Positions 50,440-59,975 of a stretch of 64,000 nucleotides of DNA are shown one piece after another. The stretch is taken from the NCBI RefSeq assembly GCF_013170705.1, contig NZ_CP033334.1, forward strand, positions 3,697,501 to 3,761,500, given 5' to 3'. Both the position numbers and the translations under genes were made by a program. The notes under the pieces were generated by a model. The model did no database searches. It was not told the DNA's origin and saw only the letters and a list, made by a program, of their open reading frames with translations. This DNA is from Mesorhizobium loti (GTDB taxonomy: Bacteria; Pseudomonadota; Alphaproteobacteria; Rhizobiales; Rhizobiaceae). The stretch's first letter is position 1; each line of letters starts with the position of its first letter.

Positions 50440-51447
50440 ATGCGAATTGGTGTTGTTTTCGGATTGGCCATGCTGGCGGTATCGCTGGCCGGCGCGGCAC
50501 ATGCCGACGTCAAGATGAGCGGCACTTTCGTCGCCGACGCTGCCTGTCCGGCAACGCAAGCCATCAAAAACGGCAAGAATCCCGGCAATGTCTCGACCGA
50601 TGCCGGACAGAGCTACCAGCTGCTGGCCGGCAACAAGGACGCGCCGACACATTATCTGATCCTGGTGCCGGGTGCCGATCCGGAGCGCCGCTGGGTGAAG
50701 GTCAGTTGCGGCCATCTGTCGGGCAGCAGTGCCGCGACGGTGCCGGCTGCACCTGGCGGACAAGGCAAGCCCGCCGCCTCGGGCAAGCCCGAATATGTCT
50801 TCGCGCTGAGCTGGCAGCCGGCTTTTTGCGAGACCAAGTCGAACAAGACCGAATGCAAGGCGCAGAACCCGAACGAGTTCGATGCCACCAATTTCACCCT
50901 GCACGGCCTGTGGCCGCAGCCGAACGGCAATTTCTATTGCCAGGTGGCGGCCAACGACAAGGCCAACGACAATCCGGCTCACTGGAAGGACCTGCCGCCG
51001 GTCAATCTGGACGCTGGCACCCGCAAGGAGCTCGACCAGGTGATGCCGGGGACGGCCTCCCAGCTGGAACGGCATGAGTGGATCAAGCACGGCACCTGCT
51101 ACGGCAAGAGCCAGCAGGAGTATTTTGCGGATGCGCTCAGCCTGATGCGGCAGGTCAACAGCTCGCCGGTGCGCGATCTCTTCGTCAAGAATATTGGCGG
51201 CAAGCTGACGGCGGACCAGATCCGCGGCGCCTTCGACACCGCGTTCGGCGCGGGAGCAGGCGACCGCGTGCGGGTGTCCTGCGTCATCGATCCCACGAGC
51301 GGCCGGCGGCTGATCGGCGAACTGACGCTTGGCCTTGCCGGCCCGATCGGCCCGAACGCTTCGCTCAAGGACCTGCTGCTGGCCTCGGTGCCGACCAACA
51401 AGGCCGGTTGCCCGACCGGCACCGTCGACGCGATCGGGTTCCAGTAA
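50440..51447 (+). CDS. Ribonuclease T2 family protein
   Basis: Exported endoribonuclease of the T2 family, 335 residues. A signal peptide (MRIGVVFGLAMLAVSLAGAA) is followed by an extra N-terminal module of about 80 residues (KMSGTFVADAACPATQAIK, HYLILVPGADPERRWVKVSCG) and a Gly/Ala/Pro-rich linker before the catalytic domain. Active-site blocks CAS I (FTLHGLWPQ, His155) and CAS II (HEWIKHGTC, His212, Glu213, His217) are intact. It probably degrades RNA in the periplasm. The ATG at 50440 starts the signal peptide; the longer open frame to 50239 is not supported. Confidence 0.91.
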   Translation: MRIGVVFGLAMLAVSLAGAAHADVKMSGTFVADAACPATQAIKNGKNPGNVSTDAGQSYQLLAGNKDAPTHYLILVPGADPERRWVKVSCGHLSGSSAATVPAAPGGQGKPAASGKPEYVFALSWQPAFCETKSNKTECKAQNPNEFDATNFTLHGLWPQPNGNFYCQVAANDKANDNPAHWKDLPPVNLDAGTRKELDQVMPGTASQLERHEWIKHGTCYGKSQQEYFADALSLMRQVNSSPVRDLFVKNIGGKLTADQIRGAFDTAFGAGAGDRVRVSCVIDPTSGRRLIGELTLGLAGPIGPNASLKDLLLASVPTNKAGCPTGTVDAIGFQ

Positions 51448-51485
51448 GCGCCGCCCGAACGGCCGTCGCCTGCCCGTGACCGGCG

Positions 51486-52823
51486 CTAGATTTGCCCCGA
51501 CTTGGTCCAAGCGACCGCCATATCGGCCTCGGGGCCGCCTGGCTCGCCGACGACGCGATCACGCCCGGTCGACTTCGCCTTGTAGAGGCGCTGGTCGGCG
51601 AGCGCGAACAGATCGGCAAGGCAGCGGGTCGTTTCGCCGACGGTTGAAACCCCGGCGCTGACGGTCAGCTCGAAGCGGCTGGTGACGGCCGATGCCTTGA
51701 CCGCGTAGCGGATGCTTTCGCCAAACAGCCTGGCGACCGAATGCGGGCGCGAACTCAGGACGGCGAATTCCTCGCCGCCGATCCTGAACACCTGGTCTTC
51801 GGCGCTGGCCACCTCGCGAAGCAGGGTCGCAACCGTCTTCAGCACCTTGTCGCCCTCGGCATGGCCGAAACGGTCGTTGATCGACTTGAAATGGTCGACA
51901 TCGATGATCAGCAGGCTGAGCGGCCTCGCCGTGCGCAGGCTGATCTCGACCGCGGCTTCCCCGTCAGCATCGAAGCGGCCGCGATGCAGCAGGCCGGTCA
52001 GGCCGTCGCGGCCGACATGCTCGACCAGTGCTTCGTAGCGCTCGCGGTATGTCAGCGTCTGGAAAATATCGGTCAGCCCACGCGGCAGCGGAATGTCGCG
52101 CTCCTCGAACCATCTGAGGTAAGCCACGAGCATGCCGCTGAAGGCCAGGGCCGCGGCCATCTTGGCGAACCAGCCGCCGAGGAAGACATCGATCGGCGCG
52201 CCGGCAACGAAATGCAGCGCGGTGAAGAAACCCGCCTGGTCGAAGGTCAGCACGCAGGCGACGCAAATCAGGATGCGTGCGAACTGTGCCTCGCGCAGAT
52301 ACCGGCCAAGCTTTTCATAGATCAGGATGATGAGGATGGCGTCGATGAACAGCAGCGTCGTGCCCCACACCATCAGCCAGCCCATCTCGTCGATGAAGCC
52401 GATGTCGGGCAGCCGGCCATCGGGCAGCGGCGCTATGGCGTGCAGGCGCAAGAGCAGCACCAGCCCGATCATCAGCGCATTGCCGAGCAGCAGGCCGTAG
52501 ATCGGCTGGCGTACGGTGGCGGCGTCCTCCTTCATGTAGAGCAGGAGGAGCATCACCAGCTTGCCCGAAAACAGCACCGCCGAGCCCGGCGAAACCATGC
52601 CGAATGGCAAGGCGACATAAAAGACGCTGGCGAGATAGGTTTCCAGGAAGTGCATGACGCCGAGCGCGCAGACGAAAACGCCCAGACCAATGCGCTTCCT
52701 GAAGCGAAAAAGCGTCACCATGACGCTGAAGTAGACGATCGCTTCGGCAAGGAGCAGGAAACTGTTCAGCAATGCCGTCGATCCGCTCTCTTTCCAGGAA
52801 TCGCGGCCAGCCGGCGATTCCAC
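51486..52823 (-). CDS. Membrane-bound diguanylate cyclase (GGDEF domain)
   Basis: Makes cyclic di-GMP. The 445-residue product has about seven N-terminal membrane helices (residues about 15-240) with no recognised sensor motif, then a GGDEF domain: DGLTGLLHRGRFD, LLIIDVDHFKSINDRFGHAEGD, and the active-site loop GGEEF. The inhibitory I-site RxxD expected five residues before the loop reads SAED, so product feedback inhibition is probably absent. GTG start at 52823 with AGAGGA five bases upstream. Standalone gene, convergent with RNase T2. Confidence 0.9.
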   Translation of the reverse strand: MESPAGRDSWKESGSTALLNSFLLLAEAIVYFSVMVTLFRFRKRIGLGVFVCALGVMHFLETYLASVFYVALPFGMVSPGSAVLFSGKLVMLLLLYMKEDAATVRQPIYGLLLGNALMIGLVLLLRLHAIAPLPDGRLPDIGFIDEMGWLMVWGTTLLFIDAILIILIYEKLGRYLREAQFARILICVACVLTFDQAGFFTALHFVAGAPIDVFLGGWFAKMAAALAFSGMLVAYLRWFEERDIPLPRGLTDIFQTLTYRERYEALVEHVGRDGLTGLLHRGRFDADGEAAVEISLRTARPLSLLIIDVDHFKSINDRFGHAEGDKVLKTVATLLREVASAEDQVFRIGGEEFAVLSSRPHSVARLFGESIRYAVKASAVTSRFELTVSAGVSTVGETTRCLADLFALADQRLYKAKSTGRDRVVGEPGGPEADMAVAWTKSGQI

Positions 52824-53025
52824 CCCGATCCTCTTTTGACGCGGAAGGGTTAACCGGAGCTTTCAGCGGCTCGTTGCCGATGGAAAACTTCAGGAGGCGG
52901 CGCGCACTTAGTTCGTGTGGTCGGCTTGATCTGGCAAAAGCGATTGCCGTTCGCCGCCGCATCGCCTACATAGCGGCCAACCTCCATTCAAATCGACAAT
53001 TCAGTCAGTTTCAGGGAAAGCGCGC

Positions 53026-54675
53026 GTGGCACGCCAGTTCATCTATCACATGTCCGGCCTGTCGAAGGCCTATGGCACCAAGAAGGTGCTCGATAACGTT
53101 CATCTGTCCTTCTACCCGGACGCCAAGATCGGCATTCTCGGGCCGAACGGCTCGGGCAAGTCGACGATCCTGCGCATCATGGCCGGGCTCGACAAGGAGT
53201 TCCAGGGCGAGGCATGGCTGGCCGAAGGCGCCACCGTCGGCTACCTGGCGCAGGAGCCGCATCTCGACAACTCCAAGACCGTGCGTGAAAACGTCATGGA
53301 CGGCGTCGGCAGGAAGACCGCCATCATCGAGCGCTACAACGAGCTGATGATGAACTATTCCGACGAGACGGCGGACGAGTCCGCCAAGCTCCAGGACGAG
53401 ATGGACCGGCTCAACCTTTGGGATCTCGACCAGCAGGTCGAGATGGCGATGGACGCGCTGCAATGTCCGCCGCCTGACTCCGAAGTCACCAACCTGTCGG
53501 GCGGCGAGCGCCGCCGCGTGGCGCTCTGCCGGCTGCTGCTCGAACAGCCCGACCTGCTGCTGCTCGACGAACCGACCAACCATCTCGACGCCGAGACCAC
53601 GGCGTGGCTCGAAAAGCACCTGCGCGACTATCCGGGCTCGGTGCTGATCATCACCCACGACCGCTACTTCCTCGACAATGTCACCGGCTGGATCCTCGAA
53701 CTCGACCGCGGCCGCGGCATTCCCTACGAGGGCAACTACACCAGATATCTCGACGCCAAGGCCAAGCGCCTGATCCAGGAAGGCCGCGAGGACGACGCCC
53801 GCCAGAAGTCGATCTGGCGCGAGCGCGAATGGATCCAGTCGAGCCCGAAGGCACGCCAGACCAAGTCGAAGGCGCGTATCAAGGCCTATGAGGAACTGGT
53901 CGAGCAGTCGCAGAACCGCAAGCCGACCGATACGCAGATCGTCATTCCCTCGAGCGAGCGCCTCGGCAATGTGGTCATCGAGGTCGAAGGCCTCAACAAG
54001 GGCTTTGACGACGAGCTTCTGATCGAGAACCTGTCGTTCCGGCTGCCGCCAGGCGGCATCGTCGGCGTCATCGGCCCGAACGGCGCCGGCAAGACGACGC
54101 TGTTCAAGATGTTTACCGGCCAGGAAAAGCCGGATGCAGGCACCGTGCGCATCGGCGAGACGGTCAAGCTGGGCTATGTCGACCAGAGCCGCGATGCACT
54201 GGATGGGAATAAGACCGTGTGGGAAGAAATCTCCGGCGGCGCCGAAATCATCAAGCTCGGCAAGCACGAGATCAACAGCCGCGCCTATTGCTCGTCCTTC
54301 AACTTCCGTGGCGGCGACCAGCAGCAGAAGGTCGGCAACCTCTCCGGCGGCCAGCGCAACCGCGTGCATCTGGCCAAGATGTTGAAGAATGGCGGCAACG
54401 TCCTGCTGCTCGACGAACCGACCAACGACCTCGACACCGAAACGCTGGGAGCGCTGGAAGACGCGCTCGAAGCCTATGCCGGCTGCGCCGTCATCATCAG
54501 CCACGATCGCATGTTCCTCGACCGCATGGCGACCCACATGCTGGCCTTCGAAGGCGATGCGCATGTCGAATGGTTCGAAGGCAATTTCGAGGAATATGAG
54601 AAGGACAAGCTGCGGCGCCTGGGCGCCGAAGCGGCGGCCCCGCACCGCATGACTCACAAGCGGCTGACGCGGTAG
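53026..54675 (+). CDS. ettA: Energy-dependent translational throttle protein EttA (ABC-F)
   Basis: Cytosolic ABC-F protein that binds the ribosomal E site and gates the first elongation cycle according to ATP/ADP. The 549-residue product has two ATPase domains: Walker A GPNGSGKST and GPNGAGKTT, signatures LSGGERRR and LSGGQRNR, and Walker B LLLDEPTNHLDAETTAWLE and LLLDEPTNDLDTETL. The linker contains LIQEGREDDARQKSIWRERE and the EttA-type arm. GTG start at 53026 with AGGGAAAG upstream. Length and motifs fit the family throughout. Confidence 0.95.
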   Translation: MARQFIYHMSGLSKAYGTKKVLDNVHLSFYPDAKIGILGPNGSGKSTILRIMAGLDKEFQGEAWLAEGATVGYLAQEPHLDNSKTVRENVMDGVGRKTAIIERYNELMMNYSDETADESAKLQDEMDRLNLWDLDQQVEMAMDALQCPPPDSEVTNLSGGERRRVALCRLLLEQPDLLLLDEPTNHLDAETTAWLEKHLRDYPGSVLIITHDRYFLDNVTGWILELDRGRGIPYEGNYTRYLDAKAKRLIQEGREDDARQKSIWREREWIQSSPKARQTKSKARIKAYEELVEQSQNRKPTDTQIVIPSSERLGNVVIEVEGLNKGFDDELLIENLSFRLPPGGIVGVIGPNGAGKTTLFKMFTGQEKPDAGTVRIGETVKLGYVDQSRDALDGNKTVWEEISGGAEIIKLGKHEINSRAYCSSFNFRGGDQQQKVGNLSGGQRNRVHLAKMLKNGGNVLLLDEPTNDLDTETLGALEDALEAYAGCAVIISHDRMFLDRMATHMLAFEGDAHVEWFEGNFEEYEKDKLRRLGAEAAAPHRMTHKRLTR

Positions 54676-54720
54676 GGGACCATAGGGGCGGCGAATTCTC
54701 AAACCACATGAGGAGTTCAA

Positions 54721-55491
54721 ATGGCTGACTGGTCCGCCGCCCAATATCTGAAATTCGAGGATGAGCGCACGCGGCCCGCGCGCGACCTGGCGGCACAGGT
54801 GCCGGTCGATTTCCCGCGCCGGGTCGTCGACATCGGCTGCGGACCGGGCAATTCCACCGAGCTCCTGGTCGAGCGCTGGCCGGATGCGCAGGTGAGCGGT
54901 TTCGACACCTCTCCCGACATGATCGAGAAGGCGAGGGCGCGCCTGCCCAATGTCAGCTTCGACCTCGCCGATGCTTCGACATGGCGGCCGGCCGAGCCGG
55001 TCAATGTCATCTTTGCCAATGCGGTGTTCCAGTGGCTGCCCGAGCACCCTTCGGTGTTTCAGCGGCTGATGGGCTTCCTCGCGCCCGGCGGTGCGCTGGC
55101 GATCCAGATGCCCGACAATATGGCCGAGGATTCGCATCGGCTGATGCGTGAGACCGCCGCCGAAATGCCGTTTGCGGCAAGGATAAAGGGCGCGGCGCGC
55201 GCGCCGCTGCCGCCGGTGTCGTTCTACTACGACCTGTTGTCGCCGCTCAGCGACCGGCTCGATATCTGGCACACCATCTACAATCATCCGCTGGCCGATG
55301 CCGAAGCGATCGTCGAGTGGGTCAAGGCGACCGGGCTGAAGCCGTTCCTCGATCCGCTGGAGGCGGAAGAGCGCAAGCTGTTCCTCGACAGCTACACGGC
55401 CAAGATCGCCAAGGCCTATCCCAGGACGGCAAACGGCAAGGTTTTGCTACGCTTCCCGCGAATTTTCATAGTCGCCAAAAGGGCCGGCTAG
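54721..55491 (+). CDS. tam: Trans-aconitate 2-methyltransferase
   Basis: SAM-dependent enzyme of 256 residues that methylates trans-aconitate, a by-product that inhibits aconitase. The start [23 protein letters not shown] and SAM motif [14 protein letters not shown] are diagnostic, followed by [30 protein letters not shown] and [19 protein letters not shown]. It begins 45 bases after ettA with AGGAG upstream and may share its transcript. Confidence 0.93.
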   Translation: MADWSAAQYLKFEDERTRPARDLAAQVPVDFPRRVVDIGCGPGNSTELLVERWPDAQVSGFDTSPDMIEKARARLPNVSFDLADASTWRPAEPVNVIFANAVFQWLPEHPSVFQRLMGFLAPGGALAIQMPDNMAEDSHRLMRETAAEMPFAARIKGAARAPLPPVSFYYDLLSPLSDRLDIWHTIYNHPLADAEAIVEWVKATGLKPFLDPLEAEERKLFLDSYTAKIAKAYPRTANGKVLLRFPRIFIVAKRAG

Positions 55492-55600
55492 GAAAGAATT
55501 ATCCACTTTTCTTGGGCCCTGACGCGGCCGCTTGACCCGGTTTGACCGCCATGCCAACTCATCGCGCGGGCGACGATGGCCCGCATGGCAGGGGGGAGTG

Positions 55601-55936
55601 ATGACTTTGAAAAGATTGCTTTGCGGCGGTGGCGTATGCGCGGCGGCACTTCTGGCGTTTTCGGTTTCGGCCGAAGCCAAGCGGGCGCGCTGCTTCACCA
55701 CGGATGACGGGTATTTTCCCTGCAGCTACCGCATGATCGACGATGCGGGCAGCTTCCGCATCTCGGCGCCGGGCTATCCGACCTATGTGCTGGAGATCGA
55801 CGGGCCGGGTTTTGCCTATGGCTACGTCAATCTCGGCCGCCGCAACGTGCCGTTGCCGGGACAGTATGTGCGCAGCCGCGACGACGGCGCCTGCTGGAAC
55901 AACCCGCAGACGAACACCAAGCTGTGCGCCTGGTGA
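55601..55936 (+). CDS. Hypothetical small secreted protein
   Basis: A 111-residue protein with a signal peptide (MTLKRLLCGGGVCAAALLAF, cut near SAEA) and four Cys in the mature part (RARCFTT, FPCSYR, GACWNN, LCAW at the end). The body (SFRISAPGYPTYVLEIDGPG, FAYGYVNLGRRNVPLPGQY) suggests a small beta-rich periplasmic domain. No function recognised. The ATG at 55601 has GGGGGGAG upstream; the frame is open to 55532. Confidence 0.75.
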   Translation: MTLKRLLCGGGVCAAALLAFSVSAEAKRARCFTTDDGYFPCSYRMIDDAGSFRISAPGYPTYVLEIDGPGFAYGYVNLGRRNVPLPGQYVRSRDDGACWNNPQTNTKLCAW

Positions 55937-56065
55937 AAGCGGGTCAGGCCGGCCTGAAACCTTGCTTTAAGCCGGCGTAAACCGGCCGGATGAGAAAAGT
56001 GTTGCGCCGAAGCGTTTCGGCGCCCACATGAAGCCGCAACGCCTGCGGATGGGACGGACTGAAAC

Positions 56066-57187
56066 ATGCATCGCGTCATCATCAGCGGCATCGGCGCTGA
56101 AATTCCTGAAGCTGTCATCACCAATGAAGAGCTGGTCGAGAGCTTCAACAGCTGGGTCGACACCGAGAACGCACGCCGCCAGGTCACCGGTGAGGCGCTG
56201 CTGCAGAAATCCGACAGCGACTTCATCGTTCATGCCTCGGGTGTGAAATCCCGTCATGTGATCGAGCGCGAAGGCATACTCGATCCAACCCGCATGGCGC
56301 CGCGCATTCCGGCGCGGCCCGACGATGCGCTGTCGCTGGAAGCGGAATTCGGCATCGCCTCGGCCAGGAAGGCGCTCGACCACGCCGGGCTTGAGCCGTC
56401 GCAGATCGACCTGATCATCTGCTCGGCTTCCCACCACCAGCGGCCCTATCCGGCGATCGCCATCGAAATGCAGGAAGCGCTGGGGACAAGGGGCGCGGGC
56501 TTCGACATGGGGCTTGGCTGTTCCTCCGCCGCCGCGGCCCTGCACATGGCCGTCAATCTGGTGCGCTCGGGCGCGCACAAGCGCATCCTGGTGACCACGC
56601 CGGAAATCATCACCGGCCATCTCAATTTCCGCGACCGGCAGACGCATTTCATCTTCGGCGACGCCTCGGTTTCGCTGGTGGTGGAGGGACTTGCCAAGGG
56701 CGACAAACGGCCGGGACGCTTCGAGGTGTTGGACACACGCATCTGGACGCAGATGTCGAACAACATCCGCACCAATCTCGGCTATCACACGCGCACCGCC
56801 CAGGACGATCCCTACATGATCAACCTGGAAGGCAATTTGATCAAGCAGGTCGGCAACAAGGTGTTCAAGGAAGTCACCGTCGCCGGCCAGAAGTTCATCG
56901 TCGAATTCCTGGCCGAGCACGGGCTGACCCCTCAGGCGGTCCGGCGCTTCTGGCTGCATCAGGCCAATGCGCGCATGAATGCCATGATCCTGAAGCTCTC
57001 CTTTGGCCACGACGTCGATCATGACCGTGCGCCGATGGTGCTGGAGCGGCTGGGCAACACCGCGGGCGCCGGGGCCATCGTGGCGCTGTCGGAGAACCAT
57101 GCCGACATGAAGCCCGGCGATTTCGGCTTGATCTGCGCCTTCGGCGCGGGGTATTCGATAGGCGGCGCGCTCATCCGAATGCTCTAA
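56066..57187 (+). CDS. Beta-ketoacyl-ACP synthase III, long PA3286-like type
   Basis: Thiolase-fold condensing enzyme of 373 residues with the KAS III triad: Cys152 (GLGCSSAAA), His298 (WLHQANARMN) and Asn331 (GNTAGAG). It is about 50 residues longer than housekeeping FabH. Blocks such as NEELVESFNSWV, SGVKSRHVIEREGILDP, GHLNFRDRQTHFIFGDAS and FGAGYSIG match the Pseudomonas aeruginosa PA3286 type, which condenses octanoyl-CoA from beta-oxidation with malonyl-ACP. A similar shunt into fatty-acid synthesis is inferred. Standalone gene. Confidence 0.9.
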   Translation: MHRVIISGIGAEIPEAVITNEELVESFNSWVDTENARRQVTGEALLQKSDSDFIVHASGVKSRHVIEREGILDPTRMAPRIPARPDDALSLEAEFGIASARKALDHAGLEPSQIDLIICSASHHQRPYPAIAIEMQEALGTRGAGFDMGLGCSSAAAALHMAVNLVRSGAHKRILVTTPEIITGHLNFRDRQTHFIFGDASVSLVVEGLAKGDKRPGRFEVLDTRIWTQMSNNIRTNLGYHTRTAQDDPYMINLEGNLIKQVGNKVFKEVTVAGQKFIVEFLAEHGLTPQAVRRFWLHQANARMNAMILKLSFGHDVDHDRAPMVLERLGNTAGAGAIVALSENHADMKPGDFGLICAFGAGYSIGGALIRML

Positions 57188-57356
57188 GCAACGTCGCGGT
57201 GATGCCGGCCTGAAAGACCATTCGGACTTTCGTCCTCAGCGGGCCGCTTCGCGCCGTCTTCCACTCCGTTTCAACCTGACCTGACCCTCGCACAGCCTGT
57301 GTCGGGGGTATCTCAACTTGGAGCAACGCGATCCCGTTTCAGAAAGGAGAGTTCCA

Positions 57357-57806
57357 ATGGCCGATGCACGATGCAGCTGCGGTGCCCTCACGCTCACGCT
57401 GACAGGCCCACCAAAGCTGGTTGTCGCCTGCCACTGTCTCGATTGCCAGCGCCGAACCGGCGCGCCCTTCGGCGTCGGCGCCTTTTATCCGGCTGATGCT
57501 GTCGCCATCTCTGGAACCGCGAAGGAATTCACCCGCGATGCGGCAAGCGGCGGCAAGGTCCGCAACTGCTTTTGTCCGAACTGCGGATCGACCGTCTGCT
57601 GGAGGGCCGACAGGCTGCCGTCAATGATCGGCGTCGCCGTCGGCGCGCTTTCGGATCCGAAATATCCTTCGCCAGCGCGGTCGATCTTCGAGCAGTCGAA
57701 ACATGATTGGGTTCAAATCGGCGGCGCCGTCGACCATTTTCGGGAAAGCAGCGCGGCTAGAGCGTGTTTCACTTACATTGAAGCATATCCAGCGTTGACG
57801 AGATAG
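57357..57806 (+). CDS. GFA family protein (glutathione-dependent formaldehyde-activating-like), C-terminus altered by IS630
   Basis: Zn-binding GFA/CENP-V-type protein, now 149 residues. Cys motifs are CSCGAL, CHCLDCQRRTG and CFCPNCGS. Family members bind Zn and some bind glutathione; activity is uncertain. The IS630 element enters at the TA dinucleotide 57758-57759, so the last 14 residues or so (ACFTYIEAYPALTR) come from the IS end. Joining the two flanks gives an original ending SSAARRSD and a TAA, so only a few native residues were lost and the protein may still work. The ATG at 57357 follows an AAGGAGAG ribosome site. Confidence 0.87.
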   Translation: MADARCSCGALTLTLTGPPKLVVACHCLDCQRRTGAPFGVGAFYPADAVAISGTAKEFTRDAASGGKVRNCFCPNCGSTVCWRADRLPSMIGVAVGALSDPKYPSPARSIFEQSKHDWVQIGGAVDHFRESSAARACFTYIEAYPALTR

Positions 57807-58805
57807 TTGGCGCATTCAGCGGGTTGAAAGCTTTCGAGGAGTGTTCCGATACGTCGCCATGTGGCCTCGACGGTCCGTTCTGAAGCCTTTCGCATGAGGT
57901 GCTTGAGCTTGGCGAAGACCTGCTCGATCGGGTTTAGGTCTGGACTGTAGGGTGGCAGGTAGAAAAGCTTGGCTCCGGCCGCGCGAATGGCACGACGAAT
58001 GGCTTGCCCCTTGTGACTTCCAAGATTGTCCATGACGACGATGTCACCGGGCGAGAGCGTCGGCACGAGGAACTGCTCAACCCAGGCCGCAAAGCTTGCA
58101 CCGTTGATGGGACCATCAATGACGCAGGGCGCGTCGATGCGCTCGCAGCGCAGCGCGGCCAGGAAGGTCAGCGTGCGCCATTTGCCATGCGGAGCCTTGG
58201 CGACCAATCGGTGCCCACGAGGCCCCCAGCCTCGTAGCGGCGCCATGTTGGTTTTTGCCCAGGTTTCGTCGATGAACACCAGGCGCCGTGGATCAAGCCT
58301 GCCTTGATACTTCCTCCATTGCGCCCGGCGCCGCGCAATCGCCGGCCTGTCCTGCTCGCTGGCGAACAGCGTTTTTTTTGAAGCTGAACCCGGCCTCCTT
58401 CAGCACCCGCCACACCGACACCGGGGCTGCCACGATGCCGCGCTCGGCAAGCTCCGCCGACAGCGCTCGCACGCTCACATGCGACTGTGAGGCTACCCGC
58501 TCCAGCAGCCACACGCGATGTGGCTCCAAATCCCGGCCGGATTGACGCCCCATGCGCAACGCCGATGCGCTTCCGCTCAATCGTTGGCGTTGCGACCACT
58601 TCACAACACTCGCCACGCTCACCCCGAACAATGCAGCCGTTTCCCGGCATGTCCGGCCAGCCGCAACCGCTGCCGCAACGCGCTCACGAAGATCGTTTGA
58701 ATAGGGTCTTGGCATCCGATGCTGGCCTCCGCCCAGCCAGCATCTTGAATCACAAAATCACCTCGGCGTGAATCCCAACCGATTCAAATCAACAGCAACA
58801 CGCTC
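57760..58805 (-). mobile_element. IS630 family insertion sequence, complete
   Basis: A 1046-base element between TA target duplications (57758-57759 and 58806-58807). Its inverted ends both begin GAGCGTGTT and are related over about 23 bases, with TGAA at the inner edge. Insertion at TA is typical for IS630/Tc1-type elements. It carries one transposase in two overlapping frames on the minus strand. Confidence 0.92.
57773..58715 (-). CDS. IS630 family transposase in two frames (frameshift at an A8 run)
   Basis: The first frame (58715 down to 58293) encodes the helix-turn-helix part: MPRPYSNDLRERVAAAVAAG, CRETAALFGVSVASVVKW and VSVWRVLKEAGFSFKK. The second frame, ending at 57773, encodes the DDE catalytic part: FIDETWAKTNMAPLRGWGPRG, IVVMDNLGSHKG and YSPDLNPIEQVFAKLK. 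The frames meet at eight A residues (58372-58379). Reading on from FSFKK into TLFASEQ and on to FIDETW needs a +1 shift, or slippage that drops one A. It could be programmed frameshifting, common in this family, or a one-base mutation. All three catalytic acidic residues are present. Confidence 0.85.
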
Positions 58806-58837
58806 TAGAAGATCGGACTAAGCGGCGCTCCAACGTG

Positions 58838-59404
58838 TCAGGCCGGTGTGAAGGGCACCAGCATCGGCACTCGCCGTGCGTAATCGTCATAGGCGGGGCC
58901 AAGTTCGCCGCGCAGGAAGCGTTCCTCGAGCCTTGCCTTCATGACGACGCCGATGATGAGCAGGGCCGCGCCGGCAACACCCCAGACCGTCCCCTTTGCC
59001 GCCATGGTGGCGAGCACCGCCAACAGCAGCCCCGTATAAATCGGATGCCGGACCAGGCCATAGGGGCCCGTGTCGACGATGCGATGGTCTGCCTTGGCAG
59101 TGACCGAGGCCGACCACAACCTGCCCAGATGAATGCGCGCCCACCACGAGAAGATCAGCCCGACGGCGATCAGGGCAATGCAAGCCCAGGCCTCTGCGAG
59201 GGTTGGGGTCCACAATCTCAACCTGCCTTCGTAGCCGTGCGCCGGAACGAACAGCAGGACGGTGCCGGCCAGCCAGAAGACACGATAGCGGGCCTCGGCC
59301 CTAATAGTGGCGCGTTTTTGAACTGGATCAGCCCACGCTGCGGCCGCAATCCACGTGAGCACCCAAATCAGCCAGAGCAGCGTGATTGCCGTCACCGGTC
59401 GCAT
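58838..59404 (-). CDS. Isoprenylcysteine carboxyl methyltransferase-like (ICMT/PEMT) membrane protein
   Basis: Integral membrane methyltransferase-family protein of 188 residues with about five helices. The conserved core is RIVDTGPYGLVRHPIYTGLLL and the C-terminal MKARLEERFLRGELGPAYDDYARRVP, the SAM-binding part of ICMT/phospholipid methyltransferase relatives. Bacterial members methylate unknown lipids or small molecules. The ATG at 59404 has GGAGG seven bases upstream. It borders the right end of the IS630 element; the IS did not disrupt it. Confidence 0.86.
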   Translation of the reverse strand: MRPVTAITLLWLIWVLTWIAAAAWADPVQKRATIRAEARYRVFWLAGTVLLFVPAHGYEGRLRLWTPTLAEAWACIALIAVGLIFSWWARIHLGRLWSASVTAKADHRIVDTGPYGLVRHPIYTGLLLAVLATMAAKGTVWGVAGAALLIIGVVMKARLEERFLRGELGPAYDDYARRVPMLVPFTPA

Positions 59405-59557
59405 GCCGAACCTCCGGTCCTTGTTTCATGCAGGTCGTTCTCCCAAAGCCGGGATCCATTTTTGAGCGACATGCATCCGAGCACCATGAAAGCGATCCGA
59501 CGCGGCGGCAATGCGGCGCCAATTCCATTTCCGGTAAGAAGGTCGTGATCCTTGTCC

Positions 59558-59956
59558 TCACTCGCTGGAACAGCTGAACATCCATTGCACGCCATAGGCG
59601 TCGACCAGCATGCCGAAACTGCTTCCCCAATATTGCCGCGCCACGGGCACGGTGATGCGGCCGCCAGCGGCCATGCGTTGGAAAAGCTCCCGCATGGCGG
59701 CCAGATCGTCGAATTCCAGCATCATGGCGGAGCCTTTCATCGGCTCCGCATCGTCATTGTCGGAGGCATGAAACAGCACACCGGGACCTTCGAAGCGGGC
59801 ATGCAGGATCTTTCCACGCATGGCTTCGGTGCGAACCGGCATTCCGTTGTCGCCCCAGCGCAACAGGATGGTTGCCCGGCCGAGCCCGCACTCTTCGTAG
59901 AAGGCCAGTGCCGGCTCGCAGTTGGTGGTGAAGAACAGCGAAGGGGAGAGCCGCAT
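59558..59956 (-). CDS. VOC family protein, PhnB-like
   Basis: A 132-residue single-domain glyoxalase-fold protein resembling PhnB/YdcE-type proteins: MRLSPSLFFTTNCEPALAFY, VLFHASDNDDAEPM, and the C-terminal GSSFGMLVDAYGVQWMFSC. No enzymatic role is established for such proteins. The ATG at 59956 has GGGGAACGA upstream; an ATG at 59971 is possible. The open frame further upstream overlaps the tautomerase gene and is not coding. It follows the tautomerase gene by 19 bases and is probably co-transcribed. Confidence 0.84.
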   Translation of the reverse strand: MRLSPSLFFTTNCEPALAFYEECGLGRATILLRWGDNGMPVRTEAMRGKILHARFEGPGVLFHASDNDDAEPMKGSAMMLEFDDLAAMRELFQRMAAGGRITVPVARQYWGSSFGMLVDAYGVQWMFSCSSE

Positions 59957-59975
59957 CCTGTCGTTCCCCATCGGT

